DNA of 64,000 nucleotides from Sphingobacterium sp. PCS056 (GCF_023273895.1 NZ_CP096883.1:4216001-4280000); one strand, 5' to 3'. Numbered from the stretch's first letter, positions 25,903 through 35,652 are shown. A program made the numbers and translations. The notes: generated by a model not told the origin, from the letters alone.

Positions 25903-28383
25903 TTATGCCATTAATGGATCGCTTTTTGCATTTCCACCAACTTCAATACGTCCTGCAAACTGCTCGAAATAGCTCAAATATCCAGTACAGCTTACTTTTA
26001 TATCATACCAAAAATGCTGTTTGGATAAATCAACTTCGACAACCTTACTGGAATCTGCACCCAGCTTAATACGGCGTGTTGCTTGTCCATAACTGTTATC
26101 TTGAAGCCATACTTCAACCTGACGGTCTTCTTGATTTGCGATCTCAAACAGCAATCGGCCAGTAAATCCTTTACCTTTTTTATCATGTTCGTAACGACAA
26201 GAAATTTTAATTTTTGGGTTTTCTTTACTACCAGCAAATGTTCGAAAAAAACCATTAGGACCATAAACGCTCAATTTGTACGCAAGATGATCGAAGGCAT
26301 CTAATGACCAACTATCCTGCAACCGATCTCCTGCGACAGTAGCATAATTCCAACTTCTGCCTTGTTCATTATCATAAGGGGTTTCGCTGTAAACGGTAAA
26401 TGCTGCCCCCGCTGATGCAGAACCGAACACGCGGTTTGCAGCTTCAAAGGAAATCTGATAGGCTTGATTTTTTTGATCAAAATATCCGTCAACATAGAGT
26501 TCGTACGGTAATCCACATGAATCTCTAGAACCTTTTTCTTGCTTTGGAAAGTAAGGAGAAATGCGAGGATCTTGATCTATCTGATCTATTTCAGCTTGAT
26601 CTAAAGGTTTAAATCCTTTGGGTAGATCTTTATATTGTGCTTGATGAATGCTTTTTATGAATGATTTTTTCTGGACAAATTCGGGCTTTGCTATCACTTC
26701 TCCTTTGTAAGGTCTGAAAGCCGACGTTAAATCTCCACAAACTGCCCTCCTCCATGCCGTAATATTGGTTTCTTTGATATTTGAACGTGTTTTGTGGCTA
26801 ATGAACCGCTCTAAAAACTGCAATGGTGAAGTGTGGTCAAATACCTGTGAATTGACCCAGCCTCCTCGGGACCACGGAGAAGCAATAATCATCGGTACAC
26901 GATACCCTAGACCGATATTACTTTCACGCCCACTTTCGGGGTGATATTGCTCTTCTTTTCTTACATACTCCAACCGTGTGTCGATGCTTTGAGAAACTTT
27001 ACCTGAATCTTGACGATAAGGATTTGGCGCAGCAAAAGGAGCCACATGGTCAAAATAACCGTCATTTTCGTCATAAGTAAGGATAAAGATGGTTTTTTTC
27101 CATACTTCTGGATTTTTAGTTAAGATGTCCATGACTTCACTGACATACCAGGCTCCGAACCAAGGTGAATCTGGGTGATCCGAAAAAAGTTGTGGTGCCG
27201 TCAGCCATGATACCGTGGGCAGTTTGCCTGTATCGACATCTGCTCTAAACTGATGCAAGATATCACCCTTCGGTATCTGGAGTTGGCGAGTCTCATCGCC
27301 TTCTTGATATTCCATCTGCTCGAGCTCCATATAGTCTGGAGCAACACTGTTATTGACAAATGCGCGTCGGTGGATTTCTTTTGTGTATGCACTCAACTTT
27401 TCAAAGTTTTCATCTGTATACAGCTCTTGTTCCTTTACCGTTTCTTGCAGCCGCTTTTGTAATTTATCGTACTCTTTCCCAGCTGTAATGCCTTTTTTGT
27501 TGAGTTCTTCAAGCTTCACATTGATCTGCTTTCTCTTTTCAATCAATAGATCTTGATACCGCTTGCTATATTTGACAGCATATTGGGGGAAATACTCCAT
27601 GACATTGCATCCAAAATTCCCCAACCAACTGTTTTCTTGACCACTGTACCCCTCACTACTGGAAGATATTTCATTTTGATAGATTTTCCAGTCCACACCA
27701 TTGTCGGTAAGGCGTTCGGGAAAAGTTTTCCATGTGGCTTTGCCGCTAAACTCAGAATCTCCATTCCAGACCAGTGCATTATCGGTCAGTTTTTCTCTGA
27801 TATTGCCTGTCCAAAAATAGAGTCTATTGGGGTTGGTACCGGTTAAACTGGAACAAAAATGTTGATCGCAGATGGTAAACGCATCGGCCATGGCATAGTA
27901 GAAAGGTATATCTTCACGTGTATAATGGCCCAATGTTAAGGGCATCTCTTTAAAATCTTTAAATCCCGAACGCTTGACATCTAGCCATCGATCCATCTTG
28001 CCTTGATTACGTGCATCGGTCTGGTCTGTCCAATTATGTGGCAGGCAGCCCATCCAAGTGACTTTAGAATCTTTAATATCCAGTCGAAAAGGGGCATAAG
28101 TTTTACCATCCGATTGGGACTGTAGCCAAACCTTGCGGTGATTGGGTTGGCGGACAACACGCGGGTCGTTAAACCCTCGAACTCCCCTTAGCGTGCCAAA
28201 AGCATGATCAAATGATCTGTTTTCTTGCATCAGCAGAACAACATGTTCTGCATCATAAAACGTGCTTCCTAATGTAGGATTAATGGCCATGGCTTTAGCA
28301 ATAGATTGAGGGAGCAGTTGTGACAAGGACATACCACCTGTCAGCATCGCTGCTTTTTTTAAAAATTCTCTCCTGTTATCCAT
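25903..28383 (-). CDS. plcN: Phospholipase C (phosphocholine-specific type), Tat-exported
   Basis: 826 aa of the non-haemolytic phospholipase C / AcpA phosphoesterase family. The N-terminus MDNRREFLKKAAMLTGG is a twin-arginine signal, so the enzyme is exported folded. The alkaline-phosphatase-like core begins VVLLMQENRSFDHAFGTLRGVRGF (metal-binding Glu/Asn region), with SLTGTNPNRLYFWTG, TYDENDGYFDHVAPF and GYRVPMIIASPWSRGG further on. Two beta-rich C-terminal repeats (about 600-815) correspond to the paired C-terminal domains of these enzymes. It hydrolyses phosphatidylcholine or related lipids and may serve phosphate acquisition (inference). It is a single gene with its own terminator, beside the IS locus. 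PlcN-type is a family call; sphingomyelin activity cannot be judged. Confidence 0.9.
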   Translation of the reverse strand: MDNRREFLKKAAMLTGGMSLSQLLPQSIAKAMAINPTLGSTFYDAEHVVLLMQENRSFDHAFGTLRGVRGFNDPRVVRQPNHRKVWLQSQSDGKTYAPFRLDIKDSKVTWMGCLPHNWTDQTDARNQGKMDRWLDVKRSGFKDFKEMPLTLGHYTREDIPFYYAMADAFTICDQHFCSSLTGTNPNRLYFWTGNIREKLTDNALVWNGDSEFSGKATWKTFPERLTDNGVDWKIYQNEISSSSEGYSGQENSWLGNFGCNVMEYFPQYAVKYSKRYQDLLIEKRKQINVKLEELNKKGITAGKEYDKLQKRLQETVKEQELYTDENFEKLSAYTKEIHRRAFVNNSVAPDYMELEQMEYQEGDETRQLQIPKGDILHQFRADVDTGKLPTVSWLTAPQLFSDHPDSPWFGAWYVSEVMDILTKNPEVWKKTIFILTYDENDGYFDHVAPFAAPNPYRQDSGKVSQSIDTRLEYVRKEEQYHPESGRESNIGLGYRVPMIIASPWSRGGWVNSQVFDHTSPLQFLERFISHKTRSNIKETNITAWRRAVCGDLTSAFRPYKGEVIAKPEFVQKKSFIKSIHQAQYKDLPKGFKPLDQAEIDQIDQDPRISPYFPKQEKGSRDSCGLPYELYVDGYFDQKNQAYQISFEAANRVFGSASAGAAFTVYSETPYDNEQGRSWNYATVAGDRLQDSWSLDAFDHLAYKLSVYGPNGFFRTFAGSKENPKIKISCRYEHDKKGKGFTGRLLFEIANQEDRQVEVWLQDNSYGQATRRIKLGADSSKVVEVDLSKQHFWYDIKVSCTGYLSYFEQFAGRIEVGGNAKSDPLMA

Positions 28384-28793
28384 TTTATCAATTATTCTTT
28401 TAAATCATCTTTACTGAAAGAGCTACATAAATTCAACTTTTCCTTTTTATAGCAACATACGATCGCTTCTTCTTTCTGATGTTGTAATATCATACTAGAC
28501 TGAAAATATGAATAATAACTTGTTTATAATGAACAGCAATTATAAACTAATTATTGGAAATAGAATATAATTTTTTTCATCATTTCGATGTTGCTCATTA
28601 ACCATCATGCTTTGTTGTGATTAGAGATTGATCGCATTCGTTCAAATAAGTAGCCAAACATGATAAGGTATTTGAAAAAGCTAAAGATCATACCGGAGAA
28701 AACTTTTGGAACGGTGCATCTTATAGGTGCAAGTAAGCGATAATCTTATTATCTTTAAGATCTATCTTCTTTCAATCATTTAGATATGCTATT
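28384..28793. other. Divergent intergenic region
   Basis: 410 bp of AT-rich DNA between the phospholipase C gene (minus) and the AraC-type fragment (plus). I found no full match to the TAnnTTTG promoter element in a useful position and no strong inverted repeat. Confidence 0.5.
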
Positions 28794-29219
28794 ATGTTTA
28801 CCAATATTACACCTCTTTCCGATCAACTAAAAAAATATATTACCTGCTTTACAATATCACATCATAGAGAGACCTTTCCTTTAAAGTACACAGCATTTCC
28901 TAATCTGGGCACCTGTCTACCCTTATTTAACCAGACGTCCATAGGCATCAAGCCCAACGAAGTTACTTTCACAAAAGATGTAACACATGGACCAAAAATT
29001 ATCGTCTTGGGTAGATTGACACAACCAACCATCATTACGTTTAATGATCCTGTAGACGAAATAAGCATTAATTTTACACCGTGCGATATCAACTTTTTTT
29101 TTAAGGTTCCATTTATAAAAATAGCAGCTCAGTCCTCTCAGTTGCTGAACGAATCCAAATGGTCTAAATTTGCCTCTCAACTCTTTACGGTTCCTATTGA
29201 AAATCGGTGTGGTTTATAA
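28794..29219 (+). CDS. Truncated AraC-type regulator: sensor domain only (DUF6597-like)
   Basis: 141 aa. The sequence matches the N-terminal domain found before the helix-turn-helix of a group of Bacteroidota AraC-type regulators: LSDQLKKYITCFTISHH at the start and a middle segment FNDPVDEISINFTPCDINFFF. Full-length relatives are about 250-270 aa. Here the frame stops at TAA after IENRCGL, and no helix-turn-helix is encoded downstream in any frame that I can see. It is either a decayed remnant or a DNA-binding-free sensor protein. The location in an IS-bearing accessory stretch favours decay (inference). Confidence 0.6.
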   Translation: MFTNITPLSDQLKKYITCFTISHHRETFPLKYTAFPNLGTCLPLFNQTSIGIKPNEVTFTKDVTHGPKIIVLGRLTQPTIITFNDPVDEISINFTPCDINFFFKVPFIKIAAQSSQLLNESKWSKFASQLFTVPIENRCGL

Positions 29220-29332
29220 AAGTGTATACTCAGGATCAAATAAATGATATTATTAAAAATAAGTAAACCTATCTTTAACAGTTAACGTGAGCTTCTTTTG
29301 ACAAATGATTTAAAACTAATTGTTAAGTGATT

Positions 29333-29998
29333 ATGAGAAGAACTAAAACTTATGCAAAAAAAGCATATCGTATTTTTATTGGATTACTTTCAGTACTGTT
29401 TGTCCTATTATACAGCTCCTGCAGTTCAATATCTCCGAAGTATTTAGCAAAAACTGCCGATGACTACACTGTTTCTAAAATAGTATCCCAAGAGGTCTAC
29501 ACCTTTGATAATTTTCCACTGAAAATAGGGAACCGAATAAATCCCATTCTGGAAAAGAGTTCAAAGGAAAATGCCGACTGTCTCTGGAATTTCATTGAGC
29601 CTGGTTATTATAAACGGGATAGCCTCCAATTTCTTTACGAAACTTCATTGGAATTAATTAGCAAAAATAAAATTCTATTTAAATTGATTGATACTGTGGG
29701 TCATGTTGTGCGGAAAAAAATAATAAAAATCAGATCGGAACCACAAAACTTTATCTCGTTTCGAAAGACAGATGTGGACATTTACATTTTATTAAATAGA
29801 TTTATCTCGACAACATCCTGCTTCGCCATAGCTAAAAATGGTGAACTAATCGTATCAAGTGAAACCACAGCAGCTGGCTTTCTCGTGTTTTTTCCTTTTG
29901 CAGGGAATCAGGATATTGCGACGAATACGTATAAAAGAATCGTAATACCCTCTTTTTACAGCGATCCAATCGCCCAAGATTTGAAAAAGCAATTCTGA
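29333..29998 (+). CDS. Hypothetical lipoprotein
   Basis: 221 aa from ATG 29333 (a GTG two codons earlier is less likely). The N-terminal hydrophobic segment ends VLLYSSCSS with a lipobox Cys at about residue 30. The mature chain is a mix of beta and helical stretches without a recognised family: VYTFDNFPLKIGNRINP, then a region rich in Lys/Ile, and a hydrophobic patch AGFLVFFPFAG near the C-terminus. It is isolated between a regulator fragment and a convergent hypothetical gene. Function unknown. Confidence 0.65.
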   Translation: MRRTKTYAKKAYRIFIGLLSVLFVLLYSSCSSISPKYLAKTADDYTVSKIVSQEVYTFDNFPLKIGNRINPILEKSSKENADCLWNFIEPGYYKRDSLQFLYETSLELISKNKILFKLIDTVGHVVRKKIIKIRSEPQNFISFRKTDVDIYILLNRFISTTSCFAIAKNGELIVSSETTAAGFLVFFPFAGNQDIATNTYKRIVIPSFYSDPIAQDLKKQF

Positions 29999-30047
29999 TT
30001 AAATAAGAAAAGATCATATCAAAAACTTAATAGCTTCTTTTTATTTA

Positions 30048-30455
30048 TCAATGAAAGATAGTTAAGTCTTTACGAACTAAATTAAAACTCTGATTGTCTT
30101 CTTTACCAAAGGAAACTTTCATTATTTTTGGATCTAAAAAATCAACTTTAATAAGTTTTATATTCCCATCAACTTTGTCCTTAAATGAATTAAATACTTC
30201 TTTAGAATAAATCTCCAGGATAAGTTCTTTTGAATCAGACTTCTTTATTCTATAAAGCTTCTGATAACTGTGAACTTTTTGATTTTTAAACAATTGAAAA
30301 GTGAAAATGTTATCTCCTAAAAAATTTATACTTTTTAGAGTTCCTTCACTCTGATTTTCCCAATTTCCTTTTAATAATTCTTCTGTCTTTATTGTTGGCT
30401 CATGGAAACTATAAAAGATGAATGCCAAAACAAAACTTAATACCTTTAATCCCAT
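30048..30455 (-). CDS. Small secreted hypothetical protein
   Basis: 135 aa. A signal-like hydrophobic start (VLSFVLAFIFYSF) leads to a domain of alternating strands beginning ELLKGNWENQSEGTLKSINFLGDNIFTFQ. A first strand with GxW and later short strands recall small lipocalin-like Bacteroidota proteins, but the resemblance is only structural in style. It is convergent with the upstream hypothetical lipoprotein (49 bp between stops). No partner gene or promoter is evident. Confidence 0.6.
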   Translation of the reverse strand: MGLKVLSFVLAFIFYSFHEPTIKTEELLKGNWENQSEGTLKSINFLGDNIFTFQLFKNQKVHSYQKLYRIKKSDSKELILEIYSKEVFNSFKDKVDGNIKLIKVDFLDPKIMKVSFGKEDNQSFNLVRKDLTIFH

Positions 30456-30647
30456 AATATATTATATTAACCCCTCTAATTTACAAATGATCAAGTGATT
30501 AAAAAAATAAATTTCAAATACTTTTTCAACAGATAGCTAAACCTATCGACCATTATTAAACCGATTGGTTCACCTCAAATTACCCAAAATCAACACGATT
30601 GGACTCTCTTTTTATAAGCGCATTTCAGTGCAACACCAAACTCACAA

Positions 30648-30678
30648 AACAGCCATTTGGCAATCCCAAACGGCTGTT
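30648..30678 (-). terminator. Terminator of the mannan-type sus operon
   Basis: 13-bp stem (AACAGCCATTTGG with CCAAACGGCTGTT, one wobble position) around a 5-nt loop, 28 bp after the GH92 stop. The T-run on the minus strand is short (TGTTTTGTG). Confidence 0.65.
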
Positions 30679-30706
30679 TGTTAATCAGTTTAATCAGCCC
30701 TTAGTC

Positions 30707-32761
30707 TCATTCTTTCAGATCTGAAACCCAGATATTGGCTGTACCATAAGTAGAAGGTTCGGCGCTGGCTTCTATCTCCAGTAATCCACCTTTACGGAGT
30801 TCGTCATGATGCAACCACAGTCTGTCGATATCTTTACCATTGAGCAAAATCCGTTTGACATACTTGTTTTTATCGTTATAGTTGATCACTATGATTTTAA
30901 GTTTCTGCTCTCCCCGCTGTACAACGATCTCTGGAAATAAAGGGACGCTGACATAATAGATAGGCTGTCCGATCAAAGGCTGATGTAGGCCCAATGCCGT
31001 CAATACAAACCAGCCTGACATGGCGCCGGCATCGTCATCCATAGTCCGTACAAATGCTTTAGGTTGGTTCTTGTATATCCGGTCTATGAAGGGATCGATA
31101 CCACGGCTATTGTCATTAAAGTAATATTGTATGACCGTATCCAGAGCCAGCTCCCGTACCAATGATTGATAGCGTGATGGCTTACTGCTGGCATAATAGG
31201 ATGTGGGTGACTGTATATCGGGTTCGTTGGCGCGATTAAAATAATGATGATCAAAAAAATCATCCAATTGTGCTGTAAATGCTTCTTTGCCTCCAGCCAG
31301 AGTGACCAGTCCCTGCATATCAAAGGGTACATTCCAACGGTATTGACGGATTGTACCTTGATACATATTTCTTGCTGACATACGGTCTACATCCGGACGA
31401 GTGAGATCTTTAAATTCCTTTAACCAAACACCGGCATAGCTGCTAGCTCGATCGAGGTAATGCTTACGATCTGCTGGCAACAAACCTGCCATAGCCCACA
31501 TGTCATAAGCAGCTTCTAAATATTTATCGGGTTTTGAAAAATCGAAACGCATGGTATCCCGCACTAAGGAATCACGAATAGCGGATAAATGAATATCGTA
31601 TCCCTTCTTACTCGCATCTAAAAGCACAACAGCTGCATGTTCTGTCCTAACGGAGTTTGCAGGCTCGTTTGGTCCGGCGAAATCAAACTTGCCGTAACGA
31701 TAAAGATCTGAAACCGAAGAAACGATATTTTGATACTGCTGTGGATAAAGCAGCTCTAACAAAGGAAGCTGTGTTTTGTAATTATCCCAAATAGCCCACC
31801 CATGGTAGCGATTGCCTTTGGACTGGTGGACTTGCCCATCTGTACCCCTATAATGCCCATCTGAGTCATTGATCTGATAAGGAGACTGCAGGGTGCGATA
31901 AAGCAAGGAGTAAAAGAGTTTCTCGCGATTAGGATCTCCTTTGACCGTGATACCTGACAGGTAAGTTTCCCAACGATGATCTGAGTCAGCCTTTACCTGA
32001 GCATAGGTTTTAGTGCTATTGGCTTTTAGAGTCGCCTCGGCATAATCGGTACTCACGGCAGAAAAAGCAATACGCAATGTAACCTTTTGTGTTTGATTGT
32101 CGAGCTGAAGTGTCAAGAGATTGTCTGCTCCTTTCCATTGGTTATTGTTTGCTACAGCGATGGCATAATGGACGCTGTATATGCCCACCCCACAAGTTGT
32201 TCTTGCTCGAATAGATCCTTTGAGCACACCGTCCTTTGCAAGCGTGTACGTGTTGGAAACAAATGCACCATTGAATGCATGTGCAAGATCTAATGTCAGC
32301 CCCTTTTCTCCTGCGGGAAACGTGTATTGATGAATTCCAAAGTTCTCATGCACTGCAAATTGTGCTTTTACACGACTTTTTAAGGCAATATCATAATATC
32401 CGGGGCCGGCTTTTTCCTGCTCTTTAATCAGAGGTTTGCCATCATCTTGAAGCCCCAAAAATGGCTTTACCAATATTAAGCCACCACTTCCCTTGCAGCC
32501 TACTCCTTCAAATCTATTGTGCGTAAACCCGAGTATTTCTTTGGCTAAGTGTTCATAGCCCATATGCAACGTGGGATAGGTTTGTGGCGCGATACTCATC
32601 TGATGGAATGGCGAAGATGCTGCCGGTGACAGTTGTCCGTGGTCTCCGGAAGATCCTAAAAACACATTTGTAAGTTCGGTCTTTGACTGTCCATGGAGGA
32701 TCAAGACAGGACTTAAGCTGATTAGAAAACTGGTTGATAATTGTTTCAGATATTTTTTCAT
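30707..32761 (-). CDS. GH92-family alpha-mannosidase-like enzyme with Gln at the general-acid position
   Basis: 684 aa, exported (signal to about LHGQ, residue 25). GH92 features: an N-terminal beta-sandwich with GSSGDHGQLSPAASSPFHQMS, and the catalytic (alpha/alpha)6 part with YHGWAIWDNYKTQLPLLELLYP, RANEPDIQSP (Glu513) and MDDDAGAMSGWFVLTALG (Asp575-577, the calcium/base region). In typical GH92 alpha-mannosidases the segment EGNxWQYxWxVPxD carries the catalytic acid Glu; here the aligned segment reads YQGTIRQYRWNVPFD, with Gln468 in its place. Family members lacking this acid are known to cleave mannose-1-phosphate diesters, so phosphomannan or phosphorylated N-glycans are possible substrates (inference). 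Last gene of a susC-susD-DUF218-GH92 operon. Confidence 0.85.
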   Translation of the reverse strand: MKKYLKQLSTSFLISLSPVLILHGQSKTELTNVFLGSSGDHGQLSPAASSPFHQMSIAPQTYPTLHMGYEHLAKEILGFTHNRFEGVGCKGSGGLILVKPFLGLQDDGKPLIKEQEKAGPGYYDIALKSRVKAQFAVHENFGIHQYTFPAGEKGLTLDLAHAFNGAFVSNTYTLAKDGVLKGSIRARTTCGVGIYSVHYAIAVANNNQWKGADNLLTLQLDNQTQKVTLRIAFSAVSTDYAEATLKANSTKTYAQVKADSDHRWETYLSGITVKGDPNREKLFYSLLYRTLQSPYQINDSDGHYRGTDGQVHQSKGNRYHGWAIWDNYKTQLPLLELLYPQQYQNIVSSVSDLYRYGKFDFAGPNEPANSVRTEHAAVVLLDASKKGYDIHLSAIRDSLVRDTMRFDFSKPDKYLEAAYDMWAMAGLLPADRKHYLDRASSYAGVWLKEFKDLTRPDVDRMSARNMYQGTIRQYRWNVPFDMQGLVTLAGGKEAFTAQLDDFFDHHYFNRANEPDIQSPTSYYASSKPSRYQSLVRELALDTVIQYYFNDNSRGIDPFIDRIYKNQPKAFVRTMDDDAGAMSGWFVLTALGLHQPLIGQPIYYVSVPLFPEIVVQRGEQKLKIIVINYNDKNKYVKRILLNGKDIDRLWLHHDELRKGGLLEIEASAEPSTYGTANIWVSDLKE

Positions 32762-32862
32762 AACGCTATTTACAGGTCCTAAAAATAGACCTGTAAATTA
32801 CTTTAATTTTGGTGTGGATAATAGATGAATTTGAAAATTATTGAAGCAGCTATCAAAAAATG

Positions 32863-34098
32863 CTACGGATCTAACGGTTCATCTGGATCTATGGTCAGGG
32901 ATTCTATACGAGGTTTAAACTCCACGATAACATCACTGATGCGTTTACCCAATTCATAAGGTACATAACCTAATTCTCGTATACAACGATCGGCCATATT
33001 CTGAACGGCATCGATATGCGGCACACTGCTGTTGACGATAGCAAATTTATCTGCAGGAAATCCATAAGTCAATAAGATACGAGCAGTATTACGGAGATTG
33101 GTGGTGGTATGTCGGGCATGTGGATCGATCAAGATCGCTTCTTCGGGTACTCCCAGTACCTGCATCAGGTATCTTTTCATCTCAAGCGCTTCAATATAAG
33201 GTGTCTTATAGGGATGCACACGGCCTCCAGAAACCACAATAAAGGGTGCCAGCCCGTCAAAGTAACTGCGTGCCGCCATTCTGGAACGCAACATACCTCC
33301 TGGGCTGATAGGCTGATCGTATTGATCTGGACCGGCTCCCAAAGTTAAGAGAAGACTGTAAGGATAACGGGTAAAATCTGTTTTACGGATCGCTTCATAT
33401 GCCTTCTTGTTTTCCTGCTCCATCAAAGGTTCCAATTGTGCGGCATCCCATCTTTCGTTTACTTCCAATAACCTAACGGCTGTCCAAAGAGATTCGTAAA
33501 AAGCCAGATTAGGTTGCCGCACGTCTTTGAGGACGTCTTGTGCCACGTCTTTGAGCAGGTACAGATAAGATTTGCTGGCAATATTAAAAGAAATCGAATC
33601 GATGCGCGGATAGTTGGGCTTCTTAGCTCCAGCATAGACATCGATCACGTAGTTCATTGCTTCTAGATCTTGTCGCAAGGCGCGAGCAAGATATTCATCT
33701 GCTTGCTTTCCCTGTGACAGCCCATAGGTCTGAGAATCCATCAACCGCTTACGGAATGACTGCCCTGTCTGCCTTTTGGTGTTAGCAACAAAGATATTCA
33801 CCAAGAGATCAATCTCCTGTTGCTTCCATTTGAAAGCATCGAGAAAACAGGCAACGTCTGCACATGTAGTATTATTGAGGTAGCGGCTATGCCTTTGTTT
33901 CAGCAGATTTTGAACTTCAGGCAGAGATAGTAATTCTCCAGTCAGTATGCTATCTTGAATTAGAATAGAGGTGGCATAATAGTTTTTGGCGATCACCCAA
34001 TCTTGTGGGCTTCTATCGCTATGAAACTCCTGGCCCCAGGATACATTCGAAAGGAACATACCCAGGGCGAGAAGCCATATTTTCATAGTATTGATCAT
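32863..34098 (-). CDS. Exported DUF218 (ElyC/SanA/YdcF-like) protein
   Basis: 411 aa with a signal peptide (to about VSWGQ). The first 230 residues are helical and specific to this subgroup. The C-terminal part (about 240-400) is the DUF218 Rossmann-like domain: LLTLGAGPDQYD, IVVSGGRVHPY, EAILIDPHARHTTTNLRNTARIL and FAIVNSSVPHID. Other DUF218 proteins (SanA, ElyC, YdcF) are linked to envelope integrity, but no reaction is established. In this window it lies between susD (19 bp away) and GH92 (101 bp away), so it probably belongs to the glycan-use operon. That placement hints at a role in handling mannose-containing or phosphate-bearing oligosaccharides (inference only). Confidence 0.8.
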   Translation of the reverse strand: MINTMKIWLLALGMFLSNVSWGQEFHSDRSPQDWVIAKNYYATSILIQDSILTGELLSLPEVQNLLKQRHSRYLNNTTCADVACFLDAFKWKQQEIDLLVNIFVANTKRQTGQSFRKRLMDSQTYGLSQGKQADEYLARALRQDLEAMNYVIDVYAGAKKPNYPRIDSISFNIASKSYLYLLKDVAQDVLKDVRQPNLAFYESLWTAVRLLEVNERWDAAQLEPLMEQENKKAYEAIRKTDFTRYPYSLLLTLGAGPDQYDQPISPGGMLRSRMAARSYFDGLAPFIVVSGGRVHPYKTPYIEALEMKRYLMQVLGVPEEAILIDPHARHTTTNLRNTARILLTYGFPADKFAIVNSSVPHIDAVQNMADRCIRELGYVPYELGKRISDVIVEFKPRIESLTIDPDEPLDP

Positions 34099-34117
34099 AA
34101 GAATAGTTTGTCACTAT

Positions 34118-35638
34118 TTAATATCCTGTATTTTGATACATTTTTTCAGGATTTAACTTATACTCGTCAAATGGTATCGGATAATAGCGATCCTTAATCG
34201 TAATATTGGATAATTTGGCATTGCCATAGTCGGCCTGACTCTTCTTTTTAAAATAATCGACCAGTCCATTTGCATCATAATTGCGGATGAGGTCAAACCA
34301 TCTGTGGTTTTCAAAGGCTAGTTCTACACGGCGCTCATGCAAAATAGCATCTTTCAATGTCGGGTATTTGGCTGCGTAACTGGCATTAGTCCTTGAAACT
34401 GCATATGATGGTAAGCCTGCCCGAAGTCTAACTTCATCGAGTAAAGCAATGGCTTCTGCATCTTTACCTAAATGCATCTTCACTTCTGCAAGGAGTAACA
34501 TTACGTCGGCATAACGGATCAGTATCCAGTCATTTCCTCCTCTTCCCTCGGTTCCTGCGGCTTCACTGTTGTCTCTGAATTTGGTGATAAACCAGTCTTT
34601 AACTTGTGCATGTTCGGCAAACTTGATCGAAAAGCTTTTGCGCAGATCTTGCTCTTCATAATCTTTTACCAGATCATGCTTCACATTGCCTCCAATACCT
34701 GTTGATACAAATTTTGAATTGATATCTTCTCCTCTTGCCTGATTATTACGCGCAATACTTGAGCTGTAGTTTTGATCACCTTGCAGATACTGAACTTGCA
34801 GCACTAATTCTTTACAGGTACTTTTTTTGTTAACATCAAAAACTTCTGAATAAGGGATCTCGGTAAGCTTTCCGAACGTACGCATTCCGTATGATGCTGC
34901 TAAATATTGCTCTGCTTTTTGAAAATTAACTTGTTTATCGCCGGCTAAAGTGGCACCCATTGTCAGGTAGACTTGCCCTAAAATAGCATTGATGGCTGCT
35001 TTGGAGGTACGACCCACAGCATACTGCCACTGCACATTGGGCAGGTTGCTGTTCAGGGCATCAGTCAGATCAGTTACGATCTGCTGGTAAACAGTAGCCT
35101 CTTTCTGTCTATAGGCAATTTCGGCAGCTTGCTCTTTGGTCGTGATCTCGACTGTTGACAACGGAATATCACCAAATTTGCGTACCATATGGAAATATAA
35201 GAGTCCCCTCACAAACTTGGTCTCAGCAATGTAACGTTCCTTGACTGCATTGTCTGCAAATGTTACGCGGTCGATATTGGACAATAGCGTATTGCAGCGT
35301 GCAATGCCATCGTACATCGCTGACCAGTGTGTCTTGATATAGAAATTACTCGGTAATATCGAAAAATCATTAAACTGGAAGGGTTCACCTGCATTGGACT
35401 GGTTATCATCGCGGCCGGTATTGTCCGAACGCTCTTCGCTATAAAGCGCACTGGACTCGCCGATAGTGCTTCCTGAGCGCAATGCTTGGTATAAACCATT
35501 CACAGCTAATAAAACGTCGTTTTCTGACTTGAAATATGCGCCGACTGATACCTCATTGGGATTTTCCTGATTCAAAAATCCTTTGTCACAAGAGGATAGT
35601 GCTAGAAGAACGAAGGGTAATAAATATCTTTTTTTCAT
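34118..35638 (-). CDS. susD: SusD/RagB-family glycan-binding lipoprotein (mannan-type locus)
   Basis: 506 aa. Lipoprotein signal ending LALSSCDKG (Cys at about residue 17), then FLNQENPNEVSVGAYFKSENDVLLAVNGLYQALR, a typical SusD start. The family helices AETKFVRGLLYFHMVRKFGDIPL and the C-terminal HERRVELAFENHRWFDLIRN block are present, and the chain ends PIPFDEYKLNPEKMYQNTGY in standard fashion. Cell-surface partner of the SusC encoded 14 bp upstream. Its glycan is likely mannose-based, judging from the GH92 enzyme two genes on (inference). Confidence 0.95.
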   Translation of the reverse strand: MKKRYLLPFVLLALSSCDKGFLNQENPNEVSVGAYFKSENDVLLAVNGLYQALRSGSTIGESSALYSEERSDNTGRDDNQSNAGEPFQFNDFSILPSNFYIKTHWSAMYDGIARCNTLLSNIDRVTFADNAVKERYIAETKFVRGLLYFHMVRKFGDIPLSTVEITTKEQAAEIAYRQKEATVYQQIVTDLTDALNSNLPNVQWQYAVGRTSKAAINAILGQVYLTMGATLAGDKQVNFQKAEQYLAASYGMRTFGKLTEIPYSEVFDVNKKSTCKELVLQVQYLQGDQNYSSSIARNNQARGEDINSKFVSTGIGGNVKHDLVKDYEEQDLRKSFSIKFAEHAQVKDWFITKFRDNSEAAGTEGRGGNDWILIRYADVMLLLAEVKMHLGKDAEAIALLDEVRLRAGLPSYAVSRTNASYAAKYPTLKDAILHERRVELAFENHRWFDLIRNYDANGLVDYFKKKSQADYGNAKLSNITIKDRYYPIPFDEYKLNPEKMYQNTGY

Positions 35639-35652
35639 GATAGTCGATTTTT

